Part shown: piece by piece, positions 9,181 through 17,817 of the stretch
How positions within the stretch are numbered: position 1 is the stretch's first letter
Layout of the letters: each line of letters starts with the position of its first letter
DNA from: Ardenticatenales bacterium
GTDB lineage: Bacteria; Chloroflexota; Anaerolineae; Promineifilales; Promineifilaceae
NCBI GenBank assembly: GCA_020634575.1
Contig: JACKBM010000007.1
Coordinates: 62,001 to 126,000 of the forward strand
DNA: 64,000 nt
Reading direction: 5' to 3'
Translations under genes and position numbers: made by a program
The notes under the pieces: generated by a model
The model's database searches: none
The model's input: only the letters and a program-made list of their open reading frames with translations
Told to the model about the DNA's origin: nothing

Positions 9181-9558
9181 ATGGCAACGACAGAAGAACG
9201 GATGCAGATCCTCAAAATGATTGAAGAAGGCAAAATCAGCGCCGCTGATGGCGCCGAATTGCTGAAGGCGCTGGACCAGTCCGGCGCAGAAAAGGGCCAG
9301 CCGCTCAAGGGCTCCAGCCAGGCCCGCTGGTTCCGCGTCCGGGTGACCGATATGGATTCCGGCCGCAACAAGGTCAACATCAATATCCCGATGGGGCTGG
9401 TTAACGTGGGTATGCGCATGGGCGCCCGCTTCACCCCGCAAATTGAGGGCGTCGATTACCAGCAGCTCATCGAGGCGATCCGCTCCGGCCAACAGGGCAA
9501 AATCTTCGATGTGGAAAATGTCGAAGAGGGCGAGCATATCGAGATTTTTGTCGAGTAG
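9181..9558 (+). CDS. SHOCT-like domain protein, paralogue of the 6057 gene
   Basis: The 125-residue protein has the motif MQILKMIEEGKISAADGAEL at its N-terminus and then a domain reading WFRVRVTDMDSGRNKVNINI and PMGLVNVGMRMGARFTPQIEG. This matches the 6057-6479 protein in order and length, so the pair arose by duplication, with the acetyltransferase gene and the DUF4097 gene now in between. It is acidic, soluble and of unknown biochemical function. Its stop is only 6 bases from the convergent folA stop. Confidence 0.83.
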   Translation: MATTEERMQILKMIEEGKISAADGAELLKALDQSGAEKGQPLKGSSQARWFRVRVTDMDSGRNKVNINIPMGLVNVGMRMGARFTPQIEGVDYQQLIEAIRSGQQGKIFDVENVEEGEHIEIFVE

Positions 9559-9564
9559 GGTTAT

Positions 9565-10062
9565 TCAACAGCGTTCGTAGGCGACGATAGAAAAATTGTA
9601 CTCGTTGTCGGCGTCGGCCTCGTAATTTTCTCGCCAGGTTTCGCACCATTGGCCCGGCGTCAGAGCCGGGAAATGGGCATCCCCCGCAACCTCAGCCTCC
9701 ACATGGGTGAGAATGAGCTGGTCGGCCAACGGCAGGAACAGCTCATAGATCACGCCGCCCCCGCAGATCATGATCTCGGGCACGTCGCCGGCCGCTTCGA
9801 GCGCGGCTGTGGCGGAGTGGACGATGGTGCAGTTGGGGAAGGTGTAATCCGGCCGGTGGGTCATAATGATGTTGTGCCGCCCCGGCAAGGCCCGGCCAAT
9901 CGCCTCCACCGTCTTGCGCCCCATCACCACCGGCTTCCCTAAAGTCAGCGCCTTAAACCGGGCATGATCCGTCTTCAACCGCCACGGTATCGCTGCCCCA
10001 TTCCCTATCACCCGCTGCCGATCCATGGCCGCGATCATCGTTATTTTCGGTCGTTCAGTCAT
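9565..10062 (-). CDS. folA: Dihydrofolate reductase
   Basis: The product has 165 residues, the usual length for bacterial FolA, and reduces dihydrofolate to tetrahydrofolate with NADPH in the cytosol. Visible family features are ITMIAAMDRQRVIGN (N-terminal strand and Met20-loop region), IPWRLKTDHARFK with the substrate-binding acidic residue, VVMGRKTVEAIG (NADPH site), PGRHNIIMTHRP, and EIMICGGGVIYELFLP. The ATG at 10062 is chosen because the family begins a few residues before the first strand; twelve extra upstream residues come from a repeat. thyA lies directly upstream on the same strand, and together they recycle the folate consumed in dTMP synthesis. Confidence 0.95.
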   Translation of the reverse strand: MTERPKITMIAAMDRQRVIGNGAAIPWRLKTDHARFKALTLGKPVVMGRKTVEAIGRALPGRHNIIMTHRPDYTFPNCTIVHSATAALEAAGDVPEIMICGGGVIYELFLPLADQLILTHVEAEVAGDAHFPALTPGQWCETWRENYEADADNEYNFSIVAYERC

Positions 10063-10073
10063 TGTTTTTTGCC

Positions 10074-10204
10074 GCAGATACTTCGCTTCGCTCAGCACAG
10101 GTTACGCAGATTTCGCTGATGTTGAGCTCGCGGTTCACGCACACTGGCGAAATAAAATCAAAAAAATCCCCAAAAACTTGTGCTGAGCGAAGCGAAGTAT
10201 CTGC
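10074..10204. repeat. 26-bp perfect inverted repeat between folA and thyA
   Basis: Positions 10074-10099 are the exact reverse complement of 10179-10204 (core ACTTCGCTTCGCTCAGCACA). The outer ends also carry CCGCAGAT and ATCTGCGG copies. The 79-base interior holds no gene. It is related to the elements at 17625-17717 and 2172-2300, so it looks like an inserted hairpin repeat lying in the thyA-folA spacer. Confidence 0.8.
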
Positions 10205-10228
10205 GCAATCTGCGGCCAAGATCTCTTC

Positions 10229-11023
10229 TTACACCGCGATGGGTGCTTTGATGAATTTGTGGTGCTGGTAGTTTTCGAGGCGGAAATCGTCAAACTGGAA
10301 GCCGAAGATGTCCTTGACCTCAGGGTTCAGCCACATGGTGGGCAGAGGCAACGGCTCACGGCTGAGCTGGCGATCGACCTGTTCCATGTGGTTGAGGTAG
10401 ATGTGGGCGTCACCCAGCGTGTGGATGAACTCGCCGGGCTGGTAGCCGGTCACTTGAGCAACCATCAACGTCAGCAGAGCGTAGGACGCGATATTGAAAG
10501 GAATGCCCAGAAAGATGTCGCCGCTGCGCTGATACAGCTGGCAGGAGAGCCGCCCATCGGCCACGTAGAACTGAAACAGGGTGTGACAGGGCGGCAACGC
10601 CATCTCCTCGATCTGGCCCACGTTCCAGGCGCTGACAATCAGGCGACGCGAATCCGGCTTGGTCTTGATCTGGTCGATGAGCTGGCTGATCTGGTCGACG
10701 GTGCCGCCATCCGGCGTCGGCCAGGAGCGCCACTGGTGGCCGTAGACGGGGCCGAGGTTGCCCTCTTCATCCGCCCATTCGTCCCAGATGCCGACGTTGT
10801 TTTCCCGGAGATAGCCGATGTTCGACGAACCCTGCAGGAACCAGAGCAGCTCGTGGATGATGGAGCGCATGTAGAGCTTCTTGGTCGTCACTGCCGGGAA
10901 ACCAGCCGCCAGGTCAAAACGCATCTGGTAACCGAAGATACTGAGTGTCCCCGTTCCGGTGCGGTCGCCTTTCTGCACCCCATTCGCCTTCACATGGCGC
11001 ATCAAATCCAAATACTGTTGCAT
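10229..11023 (-). CDS. thyA: Thymidylate synthase
   Basis: The 264-residue protein equals E. coli ThyA in length and converts dUMP to dTMP using methylene-tetrahydrofolate. Diagnostic segments are [19 protein letters not shown] (phosphate-binding Arg), [28 protein letters not shown], and the active-site Cys in [13 protein letters not shown]. Also present are [20 protein letters not shown] and [12 protein letters not shown]. It is upstream of folA on the same strand, with about 165 bases between them occupied by an inverted repeat. The start [11 protein letters not shown] matches the family. Confidence 0.97.
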   Translation of the reverse strand: MQQYLDLMRHVKANGVQKGDRTGTGTLSIFGYQMRFDLAAGFPAVTTKKLYMRSIIHELLWFLQGSSNIGYLRENNVGIWDEWADEEGNLGPVYGHQWRSWPTPDGGTVDQISQLIDQIKTKPDSRRLIVSAWNVGQIEEMALPPCHTLFQFYVADGRLSCQLYQRSGDIFLGIPFNIASYALLTLMVAQVTGYQPGEFIHTLGDAHIYLNHMEQVDRQLSREPLPLPTMWLNPEVKDIFGFQFDDFRLENYQHHKFIKAPIAV

Positions 11024-11125
11024 AAATCTGACCTCCTACCATCACATTCTATGGCTCCGGAGTATACCAAAACGGCGACCCGAATTCAGGTCGCCGTCGT
11101 TATTTTAAGGCTGGAATTAGGCGGA

Positions 11126-12217
11126 TTAGCGACAGCCGCCTTCGAGGAAGAGGCAAGGGTAGACGGCCTGTTTGGCGATGTAGAGTTCAAAATGAAGATG
11201 GGGATGGGTTGAGTTGCCCGTGTGGCCGGTCTCGCCAATGAGCTCACCCTGGCTGACGGTCTGACCCGCCGCCACGTTGACACTGTTCAGGTGGGCGTAT
11301 AGCGTCTTGGTGCCATCGCCATGATCGATCATGATGACGTTGCCGTAGCCATAGGCATGCCAACCGGCCGATTCCACCACCCCATCCGCCACCGCAACAA
11401 CAGGCGACCCAATCGGCATCAAGATATCGATAGCCCGATGGCCATAGAAATAGCCCCGAATCACAGCATTGGAGGTGATCGGCCAGATGAGCGGCCCCAG
11501 GCCGGGCACGTCATGGACCGACCGATCCGGGATGAGCAACTTATCGCCCACATGAAGGGCGCTTTCTTCAGCCAGCTGATTGCTCTCCAGCAACAACCCG
11601 GTCGGCACGCCAAAATAGTTGGCAATGCCCAGCAGGCTGTCACCATATTTGACGTAATAATAATGCTCCACAGTAGGCGCTATATCGACTTCAGCGACGA
11701 CGGGCGCAGCCGCGTTCGTATGGCTGGCAGTGCCGCTGATTTGCAGGGCCTGGCCAATCTGCAGCTGGTTGGGGTTGATGAGGCTGTTCTGGGCCAGCAA
11801 GGCATCCACGGACGTGCCCAGTTTGGCGGCAATCGACGACAGGCTTTCGCCTGCCTGGACGATGTAGACATCTGCCACGGGCTCAGCTTCGGCAAGATGA
11901 GCGGGGATGGCCAGGATCTGGCCAGTGCGTAGCGCCGTGGGGTCGGCGAGGCGATTAACCTGGACCAGGAGCGTGGCCGGGATGTCATAACGAGCCGCGA
12001 TCTCCTCGACCGTGTCACCAGGCATCACCATGTAATGGCCGGCCCCGGCCACCAGCCAACCCTGCCCGAAGGCCAGCGTCACGACGCCGGTCAGAAGAAG
12101 GGCGGTCAAGATGGCCATGGTTCCCACCCGAATCCGGTTGGCCCGGAAGAAGCGGTAGCCCCGCAGCCAGAGGTATTTTCTCAGGCGCCGGAACTGCCTT
12201 TTCTGCACACTCACCAT
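11126..12217 (-). CDS. LysM-repeat M23 family peptidase
   Basis: From the chosen ATG the protein has 363 residues. A basic N-terminus precedes one membrane span (VGTMAILTALLLTGVVTLAF). Three LysM peptidoglycan-binding repeats follow (YMVMPGDTVEEIAARYDIPA; YIVQAGESLSSIAAKLGTSV; YYVKYGDSLLGIANYFGVPT). The C-terminal M23 domain carries zinc ligands in GHRAIDI, and HPHLHFEL supplies the second His pair. It should hydrolyse or bind peptidoglycan outside the membrane. An in-frame TTG at 12268 would add 17 residues; the ATG at 12217 puts the basic region at the N-terminus, as expected for a membrane-anchored protein. Confidence 0.9.
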   Translation of the reverse strand: MVSVQKRQFRRLRKYLWLRGYRFFRANRIRVGTMAILTALLLTGVVTLAFGQGWLVAGAGHYMVMPGDTVEEIAARYDIPATLLVQVNRLADPTALRTGQILAIPAHLAEAEPVADVYIVQAGESLSSIAAKLGTSVDALLAQNSLINPNQLQIGQALQISGTASHTNAAAPVVAEVDIAPTVEHYYYVKYGDSLLGIANYFGVPTGLLLESNQLAEESALHVGDKLLIPDRSVHDVPGLGPLIWPITSNAVIRGYFYGHRAIDILMPIGSPVVAVADGVVESAGWHAYGYGNVIMIDHGDGTKTLYAHLNSVNVAAGQTVSQGELIGETGHTGNSTHPHLHFELYIAKQAVYPCLFLEGGCR

Positions 12218-12297
12218 ACCGCCAAAGCATAGCGGCTTGGCGCCGTCGTCCTGTAAAAAAAGTGTCAATCTATCGTGAAAAGAGAGTTAATTCTGGC

Positions 12298-12303
12298 TAT
12301 AAT
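12298..12303 (+). promoter_or_regulatory. -10 box (TATAAT) upstream of sufE
   Basis: A perfect TATAAT lies about 52 bases before the sufE ATG. No convincing -35 sits 16-18 bases further upstream, so activity may rely on an activator. Confidence 0.45.
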
Positions 12304-12354
12304 GGGGGGACTAATTGGCCAATAAGGGTCGCTTAAATCTGCAAAAGGATAAAA

Positions 12355-12798
12355 ATGAGTGAATCGTCTGGCAAGCTGACTGCCCGCTTGCAGGAGATAG
12401 TTGAAGACTTCGGCTACGTCTCTGGTCGTGAGAAACTGGAATATTTATTGGAGTTTGCCGATGCGTTGCCAGCGCTGCCCGACCACCTGGCCGGCAAACG
12501 GGACGAGATGGATGAAGTCCATGAGTGCATGACGCCGGTTTTTATCTATCTGGAAAATGACGACGACGGCAAGCTGCGCTTTCATTTCGACATCCCACCG
12601 GAATCCCCAACAGTACGCGGCTTTGCGGAAATCCTGCGCTCCGGGCTGAATGGCGCCACCCCGGCCGAATTGCTCGATATCCCTGATCTTTTCTACCTGG
12701 ACCTGGGGCTGGGTCAGGTGCTGACAGGCCAGCGGCTTAATGGCATCGGCGCCATTCTGGCCCACATGAAGCAACTGGTCCGCGACAAGTACGGTTAA
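12355..12798 (+). CDS. sufE: SufE family Fe-S cluster assembly protein
   Basis: The 147-residue protein matches SufE in length and order. An N-terminal helix (LTARLQEIVEDFGYVSGREK) and LLEFADALPALPDHL are followed by the sulfur-acceptor Cys in VHECMTPVFIYLE. The C-terminal half contains VRGFAEILRSGLNGATPAEL and GLGQVLTGQRLNGIGAILAH. SufE accepts persulfide sulfur from the cysteine desulfurase SufS and hands it to the SufBCD scaffold. No other suf genes lie in the window. The stop is two bases before the start of the DUF309 gene, so they are likely co-transcribed. Confidence 0.92.
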   Translation: MSESSGKLTARLQEIVEDFGYVSGREKLEYLLEFADALPALPDHLAGKRDEMDEVHECMTPVFIYLENDDDGKLRFHFDIPPESPTVRGFAEILRSGLNGATPAELLDIPDLFYLDLGLGQVLTGQRLNGIGAILAHMKQLVRDKYG

Positions 12799-12800
12799 TT

Positions 12801-13664
12801 TTGGATCACCAACAGCAGCAACAACTCATCCTGGGTATCGGCCTGCAAGAAGGGGAATTGGGCGCCCTCGGGGCCATGCTGGCGCAGCTGGAACTGCGCT
12901 TTGAAGCGGTTGAAGTAGCAACCGACCTGGCGCCATTAAGCGAGGCGGCATCCGGCCGGTCCCACGAACCCAGCGAAAACATCTTTGGCCGTGCCGGCGC
13001 CCTGCTGGATCTGCTCAGCCGGCGCCAACCCGCGGCCGTCCTCATGGCCGCCCACAATCCCGATATCCCCTGGCAGCAGTGGCTGCCGATGCTCAAACGA
13101 TCGCCGGCCAGCCGGCGCATCCCCGTCTTTATGGTTGCTGACGTCTGGGATGATAGTGAGGTCGAGCGGGCCACCCAGTTAGGCGCGGAGGGCGCCGTCA
13201 CGCCGGCCAAGGTGAGCGCGGCGACTGCGGAGCAGCTCAGGCAGGCAGCCCGTCAGCCAGATCTGGTCGCCATCCAGACGGCCTGTGACGAACCGCTGGA
13301 CCCACGCGCCCGCGAAGGCATCGACGCCTATAATGCCGGCCATTATTACGATGCGCATGAATATCTGGAAGAAGCGTGGAAAGCGGATACCGGACCGGGC
13401 CGAGATCTGTATCGCGCCATTCTGCAGATTGGGGTAGCGCTCTATCAGGTGCAGCGGGGCAACTACAATGGGGCTGTGAAGATGTTGTTGCGAGTACGCC
13501 AATGGCTGCAGCCTTTGCCGGCTACCTGTCGCGGCGTCGATGTGGCGGCGCTGCAGGATGATGCTCTCAGCTACTACGACGCCATTATTGCGTTAGGGCC
13601 GGCGCGGCTGGCCGAATTTGACTGGCGCCGCGTCCGGCCGGTTTCCCTGCACAACGCGCCCTAG
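12801..13664 (+). CDS. DUF309 protein with receiver-like N-terminal domain
   Basis: The 287-residue protein starts with a TTG two bases after sufE. Residues about 5-150 look like a receiver-type alpha/beta fold (LILGIGLQEGELGALGAMLA, PAAVLMAAHNPDIPW, IPVFMVADVWDD, LGAEGAVTPAK) but lack the phosphorylatable Asp at the expected strand end. Residues about 170-260 are DUF309, with its signature HYYDAHEYLEEAWK and the following GVALYQVQRGNYNGAVKMLL. DUF309 is a small helical domain of unknown catalytic function whose conserved His/Glu residues could bind metal. The stop codon overlaps that of the convergent ATPase gene. Confidence 0.8.
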   Translation: MDHQQQQQLILGIGLQEGELGALGAMLAQLELRFEAVEVATDLAPLSEAASGRSHEPSENIFGRAGALLDLLSRRQPAAVLMAAHNPDIPWQQWLPMLKRSPASRRIPVFMVADVWDDSEVERATQLGAEGAVTPAKVSAATAEQLRQAARQPDLVAIQTACDEPLDPRAREGIDAYNAGHYYDAHEYLEEAWKADTGPGRDLYRAILQIGVALYQVQRGNYNGAVKMLLRVRQWLQPLPATCRGVDVAALQDDALSYYDAIIALGPARLAEFDWRRVRPVSLHNAP

Positions 13665-16450
13665 TTCTCCCCACGCTGCCGGCGCACCCATTTCTCGATC
13701 TCCAGATAAATCAGGACGATGGTGCTGAGCGCCAGGCTCTCCAGCAATTCCATTCCGGTCAAAGCGGTTGTGCCGAAGATGTTCTGCAGGAACGGGACGT
13801 AAATCAGGGCCAGTTGCAGCAGGAAGGTGGTCACGACGGCAAAGACCATCGGCCGGTTGGAAAAGAGACCGATCGTAAAGATCGAATCCTGGTTCGAGCG
13901 GATTCCGAGTGCGTTGCCCATCTGCGAGAGCGTCAGGGTAGTGAAGATGATGGTGCGCCAGGATTCAACATCCATGCGCCAGGCAAAATAACCCGGCAAC
14001 AGTGAGACCAACCCCATCAGGGCGCCGACAATGATGATTTGCCGGCCGATTCCCCGGCTGAAAACACTTTCATTGGGGGCAAAGGGCGGCCGGCTCATGG
14101 TGCCGCGTTCCGCGCCTTCCACTGCCAGGGCCAGGCCCGGCACACCGTCTGTCACCAGGTTAATCCAGAGGATTTGCAGCGGCAGCAACGGTAGCGGCAT
14201 CCCCAAAAATGGGGCCACCAGCATCACAAAGAGTTCACCGGTATTACTGGACAGGGTGTATTTGATAAATTTGCGGATGTTGTCGTAAATGACCCGCCCT
14301 TCCCGGACGGCGGCCACGATGGTGGCAAAGTTGTCATCCAGCAACACCATATCCGACGCTTCCTTGGAGACATCGGTGCCGGTAATGCCCATGGCCACGC
14401 CGATATCGGCCCGTTTGAGCGCCGGGGCGTCATTGACGCCATCCCCGGTCATGGCCACGACATGGCCTTTTTCCTGCAGCGACTGGACGATGTTGAGTTT
14501 GTGCTCCGGCGCCACCCGCGCATAGACGGGCACTTTCTCAACCACCGCCGACAGCGCTTTGGCGTCCATCCGGAGCAGTTGCTGGCCGGTAATGACCTCA
14601 TCCTCCGGCATGGCGATGCGCAGCTCTTCGGCGATATGTTTGGCGGTCAACGGGTGGTCGCCGGTGATCATGACCGGCCGGATCCCCGCCGTCCGGCACT
14701 CTGCCACAGCGGTCTCCACTTCCGGCCGGGCCGGGTCCAACATGCCAACCATCCCGACAAAGGTTAAACCCGATTCAATCTCTGCTTCTACGATCTCTTC
14801 CGGTAACTTATCCAGGGCTTTGAAGGCCAGCCCCAGCACCCGCTGACCAGAAGATGCCTTGTGTTGATTACCATCCAGAATCCGCGCCAGCATTTGCTCA
14901 TCTAGCTGGACTTCCTCATCACCATCCCAAACGCGCTCACAAATCTCCAGCAGTCCGTCTATCGCCCCTTTCACAAAGACGACATATTCAGCCTTGCGCC
15001 AGGGCATATCCGTATCATTGCTGTCGATGGCAACCCGGTGAATGGTCGACATCCGCTTGCGCTCGGAAGAGAAGGGAATTTCGCCGACACGGGGCCATCT
15101 TTTTTCCAGATCTGCCTTCTTGAGACCGAGTTGCGCTGACGCGACAACCAGGGCCCCTTCAGTGGGATCCCCCACAGCGCGCAAATTACCGTCCTCATCA
15201 GGCGAAAGGATGGCATCGTTACAGAGCGCCATCCCTTTCAACATCAGGCTCAGCGTGATCTCCGGCTTCTCCAGGCTGATCTCCTGGTCGATATCCAGGA
15301 AAGCAGCCTTGCCTTCCATCAGCGTATCAACCGTAGTGCGCCTATCTTTCACGTCCAGCACGGTCACCGTCATCCGGTTTTCCGTCAGGGTACCGGTTTT
15401 GTCCGAACAGATGACCGTGACAGACCCCAGGGTTTCCACAGCGGGTAACTTCCGGATGAGGGCATTGCGTTTCAACATCCGCTGCGAACCCAGCGCCAGG
15501 GCAATGGTAACCACTGCCGGCAACCCCTCGGGGATAGCGGCCACCGCCAGGGCAATGCTGGTCAGGAACAGCTCTTTCAGATCCTGCCCACGAAATAGTT
15601 CGAGGAACTTTTCGGTGAGCGAACCAGTACCGGCAAAGATGAGCTCTACTTCTTCGCTGCGGATCAGGCCAAGGCTGAAAACCACAACAATGATCGCCAG
15701 GGCGACCCAGGCCAGCGTCGTGCCCAGACGGGCAAGGCGTTGCTGGAGGGGGGTCTCGTCGCGCTCGACCGAGCGCAGCAGATGGGCGATATGCCCCAGT
15801 TCGGTCTCCATGCCCGTCTCGGTGATGATCATCTCAGCCCGCCCATAAGTCACGGTGGTTCCCATAAACACGGCGTTGAGGCGATCGCCAAGGGGCAGAT
15901 CGTTGCCTTTGGGAACCCCAAGCTTTTTGGCCACCGGCTCCGATTCGCCAGTCAGGGCGGCCTCTTCGACACTCAGGTTCGCATTGGAAATCAGGATGCC
16001 ATCCGCCGGAATCAAGCTACCTGCCTCGACCAGAACGATGTCGCCAGGCACCAGTTCACGAGCGGAAACGTCGGTCACCGAGCCGTTGCGCCGCACGCGC
16101 ACGGAAGGCACAGCCAGTCGTTTGAGGGCGGCAATTGCCTGTTCCGCCCGATATTCCTGGGAAACCCCCAGAATGGCATTGAGGATAACGATGGCGAGGA
16201 TGACGATGGAATCTGTCCATTCGCGCAGCAGAATGGAAATGATGGCGGCAATAATCAGGATGACGACCATCACTTCGGTCATCTGTTCCCAGAGAATTGC
16301 CCAGGGGCTTTTGATCCCCTCTTCCTGTAATTCGTTCGTACCGTACTTTTCCAGACGTGCCTTGGCGTCAGCAGCTGATAAACCTTGCTCTGGATCGACG
16401 GCCAGCGTCTCCAGAATCTCACTCACTTCTTGCCGATACCAATCACTCAT
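13661..16450 (-). CDS. P2-type cation-transporting ATPase (Ca2+-ATPase-like)
   Basis: This 929-residue protein has the full P-type layout. Membrane segments lie near residues 50-90. The actuator domain carries [28 protein letters not shown] is the cation-site helix M4 with the PEGLP motif of P2A pumps. The phosphorylation site is [11 protein letters not shown], the nucleotide domain contains [11 protein letters not shown], and the hinge is [20 protein letters not shown]. Six C-terminal helices include [19 protein letters not shown]. It pumps a cation, most likely Ca2+, out of the cytosol at the expense of ATP; Mn2+ or Na+/K+ cannot be excluded. The ATG at 16450 follows AAGGAA and begins [13 protein letters not shown], the normal N-terminus; the upstream in-frame extension is leader. 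Confidence 0.93.
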   Translation of the reverse strand: MSDWYRQEVSEILETLAVDPEQGLSAADAKARLEKYGTNELQEEGIKSPWAILWEQMTEVMVVILIIAAIISILLREWTDSIVILAIVILNAILGVSQEYRAEQAIAALKRLAVPSVRVRRNGSVTDVSARELVPGDIVLVEAGSLIPADGILISNANLSVEEAALTGESEPVAKKLGVPKGNDLPLGDRLNAVFMGTTVTYGRAEMIITETGMETELGHIAHLLRSVERDETPLQQRLARLGTTLAWVALAIIVVVFSLGLIRSEEVELIFAGTGSLTEKFLELFRGQDLKELFLTSIALAVAAIPEGLPAVVTIALALGSQRMLKRNALIRKLPAVETLGSVTVICSDKTGTLTENRMTVTVLDVKDRRTTVDTLMEGKAAFLDIDQEISLEKPEITLSLMLKGMALCNDAILSPDEDGNLRAVGDPTEGALVVASAQLGLKKADLEKRWPRVGEIPFSSERKRMSTIHRVAIDSNDTDMPWRKAEYVVFVKGAIDGLLEICERVWDGDEEVQLDEQMLARILDGNQHKASSGQRVLGLAFKALDKLPEEIVEAEIESGLTFVGMVGMLDPARPEVETAVAECRTAGIRPVMITGDHPLTAKHIAEELRIAMPEDEVITGQQLLRMDAKALSAVVEKVPVYARVAPEHKLNIVQSLQEKGHVVAMTGDGVNDAPALKRADIGVAMGITGTDVSKEASDMVLLDDNFATIVAAVREGRVIYDNIRKFIKYTLSSNTGELFVMLVAPFLGMPLPLLPLQILWINLVTDGVPGLALAVEGAERGTMSRPPFAPNESVFSRGIGRQIIIVGALMGLVSLLPGYFAWRMDVESWRTIIFTTLTLSQMGNALGIRSNQDSIFTIGLFSNRPMVFAVVTTFLLQLALIYVPFLQNIFGTTALTGMELLESLALSTIVLIYLEIEKWVRRQRGEN

Positions 16451-16560
16451 AAATGTTTCCTTCTCGCGTGGCCGCCTCAACCGCTGGTTATTGCTTTGAA
16501 AATGCAAAAGGTCTGGGCCACTTTTGTGGATCGTTGCTGATAGCAACGGACAGAATTATA
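16451..16560 (-). promoter_or_regulatory. Promoter -10 and folded 5' leader of the cation ATPase
   Basis: On the minus strand TATAAT lies at 16560-16555, giving a leader of about 100 bases. The leader holds two hairpins: CGTTGCT-ATC-AGCAACG (16532-16548) and CAAAAG...CTTTTG (16504-16526). The -35 is poor. The leader could be a metal-responsive control element, but it matches no class I recognise. Confidence 0.4.
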
Positions 16561-16885
16561 CGGGATAAGGCCCGTTTTTTGATCATGAGCTGCCAGAATA
16601 TGACATTCTTCGTACTTTGGCAGACACCAGATCCGGCCGGTTGTCACTTAACCCCCACCCTACCCGGTTAGAATGACTGCCTTTGTTCTCATGCGGTTTT
16701 TTCGCTTGTTTCTTCGCGGTCCAGGACCTAAACTATCTGCTGTTTCGCCGCCAGGCGGAGGCCGGTCTGGTACCAACTGCGCAAAGCCAGGCTTCGACAC
16801 ATCAGCCGGCCGCAATTACGTCGAAGCATTGAGGCGAATTATATAGTTGCCTGCCACGGTTACAAGAGCAGGCGTTGGAGGAATC
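16561..16885. other. Divergent spacer between the ATPase and PIG-L genes
   Basis: No gene is supported. On the plus strand, 16560-16580 forms ACGGG-ATAAGG-CCCGT followed by TTTTT, a terminator-like signal with no plus-strand gene upstream. The opposite strand of the same stretch is the ATPase promoter region. The remainder shows no clear feature until the ribosome binding site GGAGG at 16877-16881. Confidence 0.35.
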
Positions 16886-17620
16886 ATGAGTAACGAGTAC
16901 ATCCCGGAACGCGCCATGTTCATCTATGCCCATCCGGATGATATTGAGTTTGGCTGCGCCGGCACCGCCGCCAAATGGGCCAAATACGGTTCGATTGTCA
17001 CCTACGTGGTCATCACCGATGGCAACATCGGCACAGATGACCTGGAGATGAAGCCGGAAGTCCTGGCCGCCACCCGCCGTGCCGAACAGCAGGCCGCCGC
17101 TGACATCGCCGGCGTGACCAACATGATCTTCCTGGGTTACCCGGACGGCATGCTGGTGCCGGACCTGACCCTGCGCAAGGATCTGACCCGCCTGATTCGC
17201 GAGCACAAGCCCAATGTGGTGGTTTGCGGCGATCCGACTGTCGTGTTGCACGAGACGCGCATCAACCACCCGGACCATCGCGCCGCCGCCACCGCCGCAG
17301 TCGATGCGGTCTTCCCTTCAGCAGATTCACCGCTGCTTTTCCCCGACCTGCTCGAAGCTGGCTACATGCCCCACAAGGTGAACTATGTTTACATCACCAA
17401 CTGGAGCGAGGCGACGCTGTTCATCGACATCAGCGAGACAATCGACACCAAGATCAAGGCGTTGAAAGAACATAAGTGCCAGCTCGGCGACTGGGACCCG
17501 GAAGAGCGGATGAAGAGCTGGGCCCAGGAAATTGGCAAGAAGGTTGGTTTTGCCTACGCTGAGGCGTTCCGCAAGATCACGCTGCGCGAGATCCACCCGG
17601 AACAGTCGGAGACGGCTTAG
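16886..17620 (+). CDS. PIG-L/LmbE family deacetylase
   Basis: The 244-residue protein has the zinc-binding motif AHPDD (residues 15-19) in MFIYAHPDDIEFGCAGTAAK, and the second histidine motif in INHPDHRAAATAAVDAVF. Both are hallmarks of the PIG-L superfamily, which includes GlcNAc-PI, mycothiol (MshB) and bacillithiol (BshB) deacetylases. No signal peptide is present, so it acts in the cytosol. The ATG at 16886 has GGAGG five bases upstream and is preferred to an in-frame ATG 13 codons earlier. The substrate is not determinable; other Chloroflexota proteins of this type are annotated only at family level. A 21-bp inverted repeat follows the stop. Confidence 0.9.
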   Translation: MSNEYIPERAMFIYAHPDDIEFGCAGTAAKWAKYGSIVTYVVITDGNIGTDDLEMKPEVLAATRRAEQQAAADIAGVTNMIFLGYPDGMLVPDLTLRKDLTRLIREHKPNVVVCGDPTVVLHETRINHPDHRAAATAAVDAVFPSADSPLLFPDLLEAGYMPHKVNYVYITNWSEATLFIDISETIDTKIKALKEHKCQLGDWDPEERMKSWAQEIGKKVGFAYAEAFRKITLREIHPEQSETA

Positions 17621-17624
17621 ATCG

Positions 17625-17717
17625 TTGCCGCAGATTTCGCAGATTAGGGGATTTGGCTGATTCGAACCAGGTTCTTCGCGAATGGCCCCATCCCAAAATC
17701 TGCGAAATCTGCGGCAA
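17625..17717. repeat. 21-bp perfect inverted repeat after the PIG-L gene
   Basis: Positions 17625-17645 (TTGCCGCAGATTTCGCAGAT plus one T) are the exact reverse complement of 17697-17717, with 51 bases between. The stem could act as a terminator for the deacetylase gene, and the sequence belongs to the same CCGCAGAT-type family as 10074-10204. Confidence 0.75.
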
Positions 17718-17817
17718 AACAAAAACTCAATAGTATGTCTCTCTTTTGCAGGACCGGCCGGTTCCCTGTCTAAAATACGCCTGATTAACCGACGTATGAC
17801 AAAGGGAGAATGGCAAA

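Noticed and set aside
10259..11212. Plus-strand frame of 317 codons opposite thyA
   Set aside because: thyA is certain on the minus strand; the plus frame has no independent support.
12263..12303. TGTCAA as -35 for the sufE -10 box
   Set aside because: The spacing is 29 bases, far outside 16-18.
16560..16580. Plus-strand terminator hairpin with T-run
   Set aside because: No plus-strand gene precedes it and the stem is only 5 bp; it coincides with the opposite-strand ATPase promoter.
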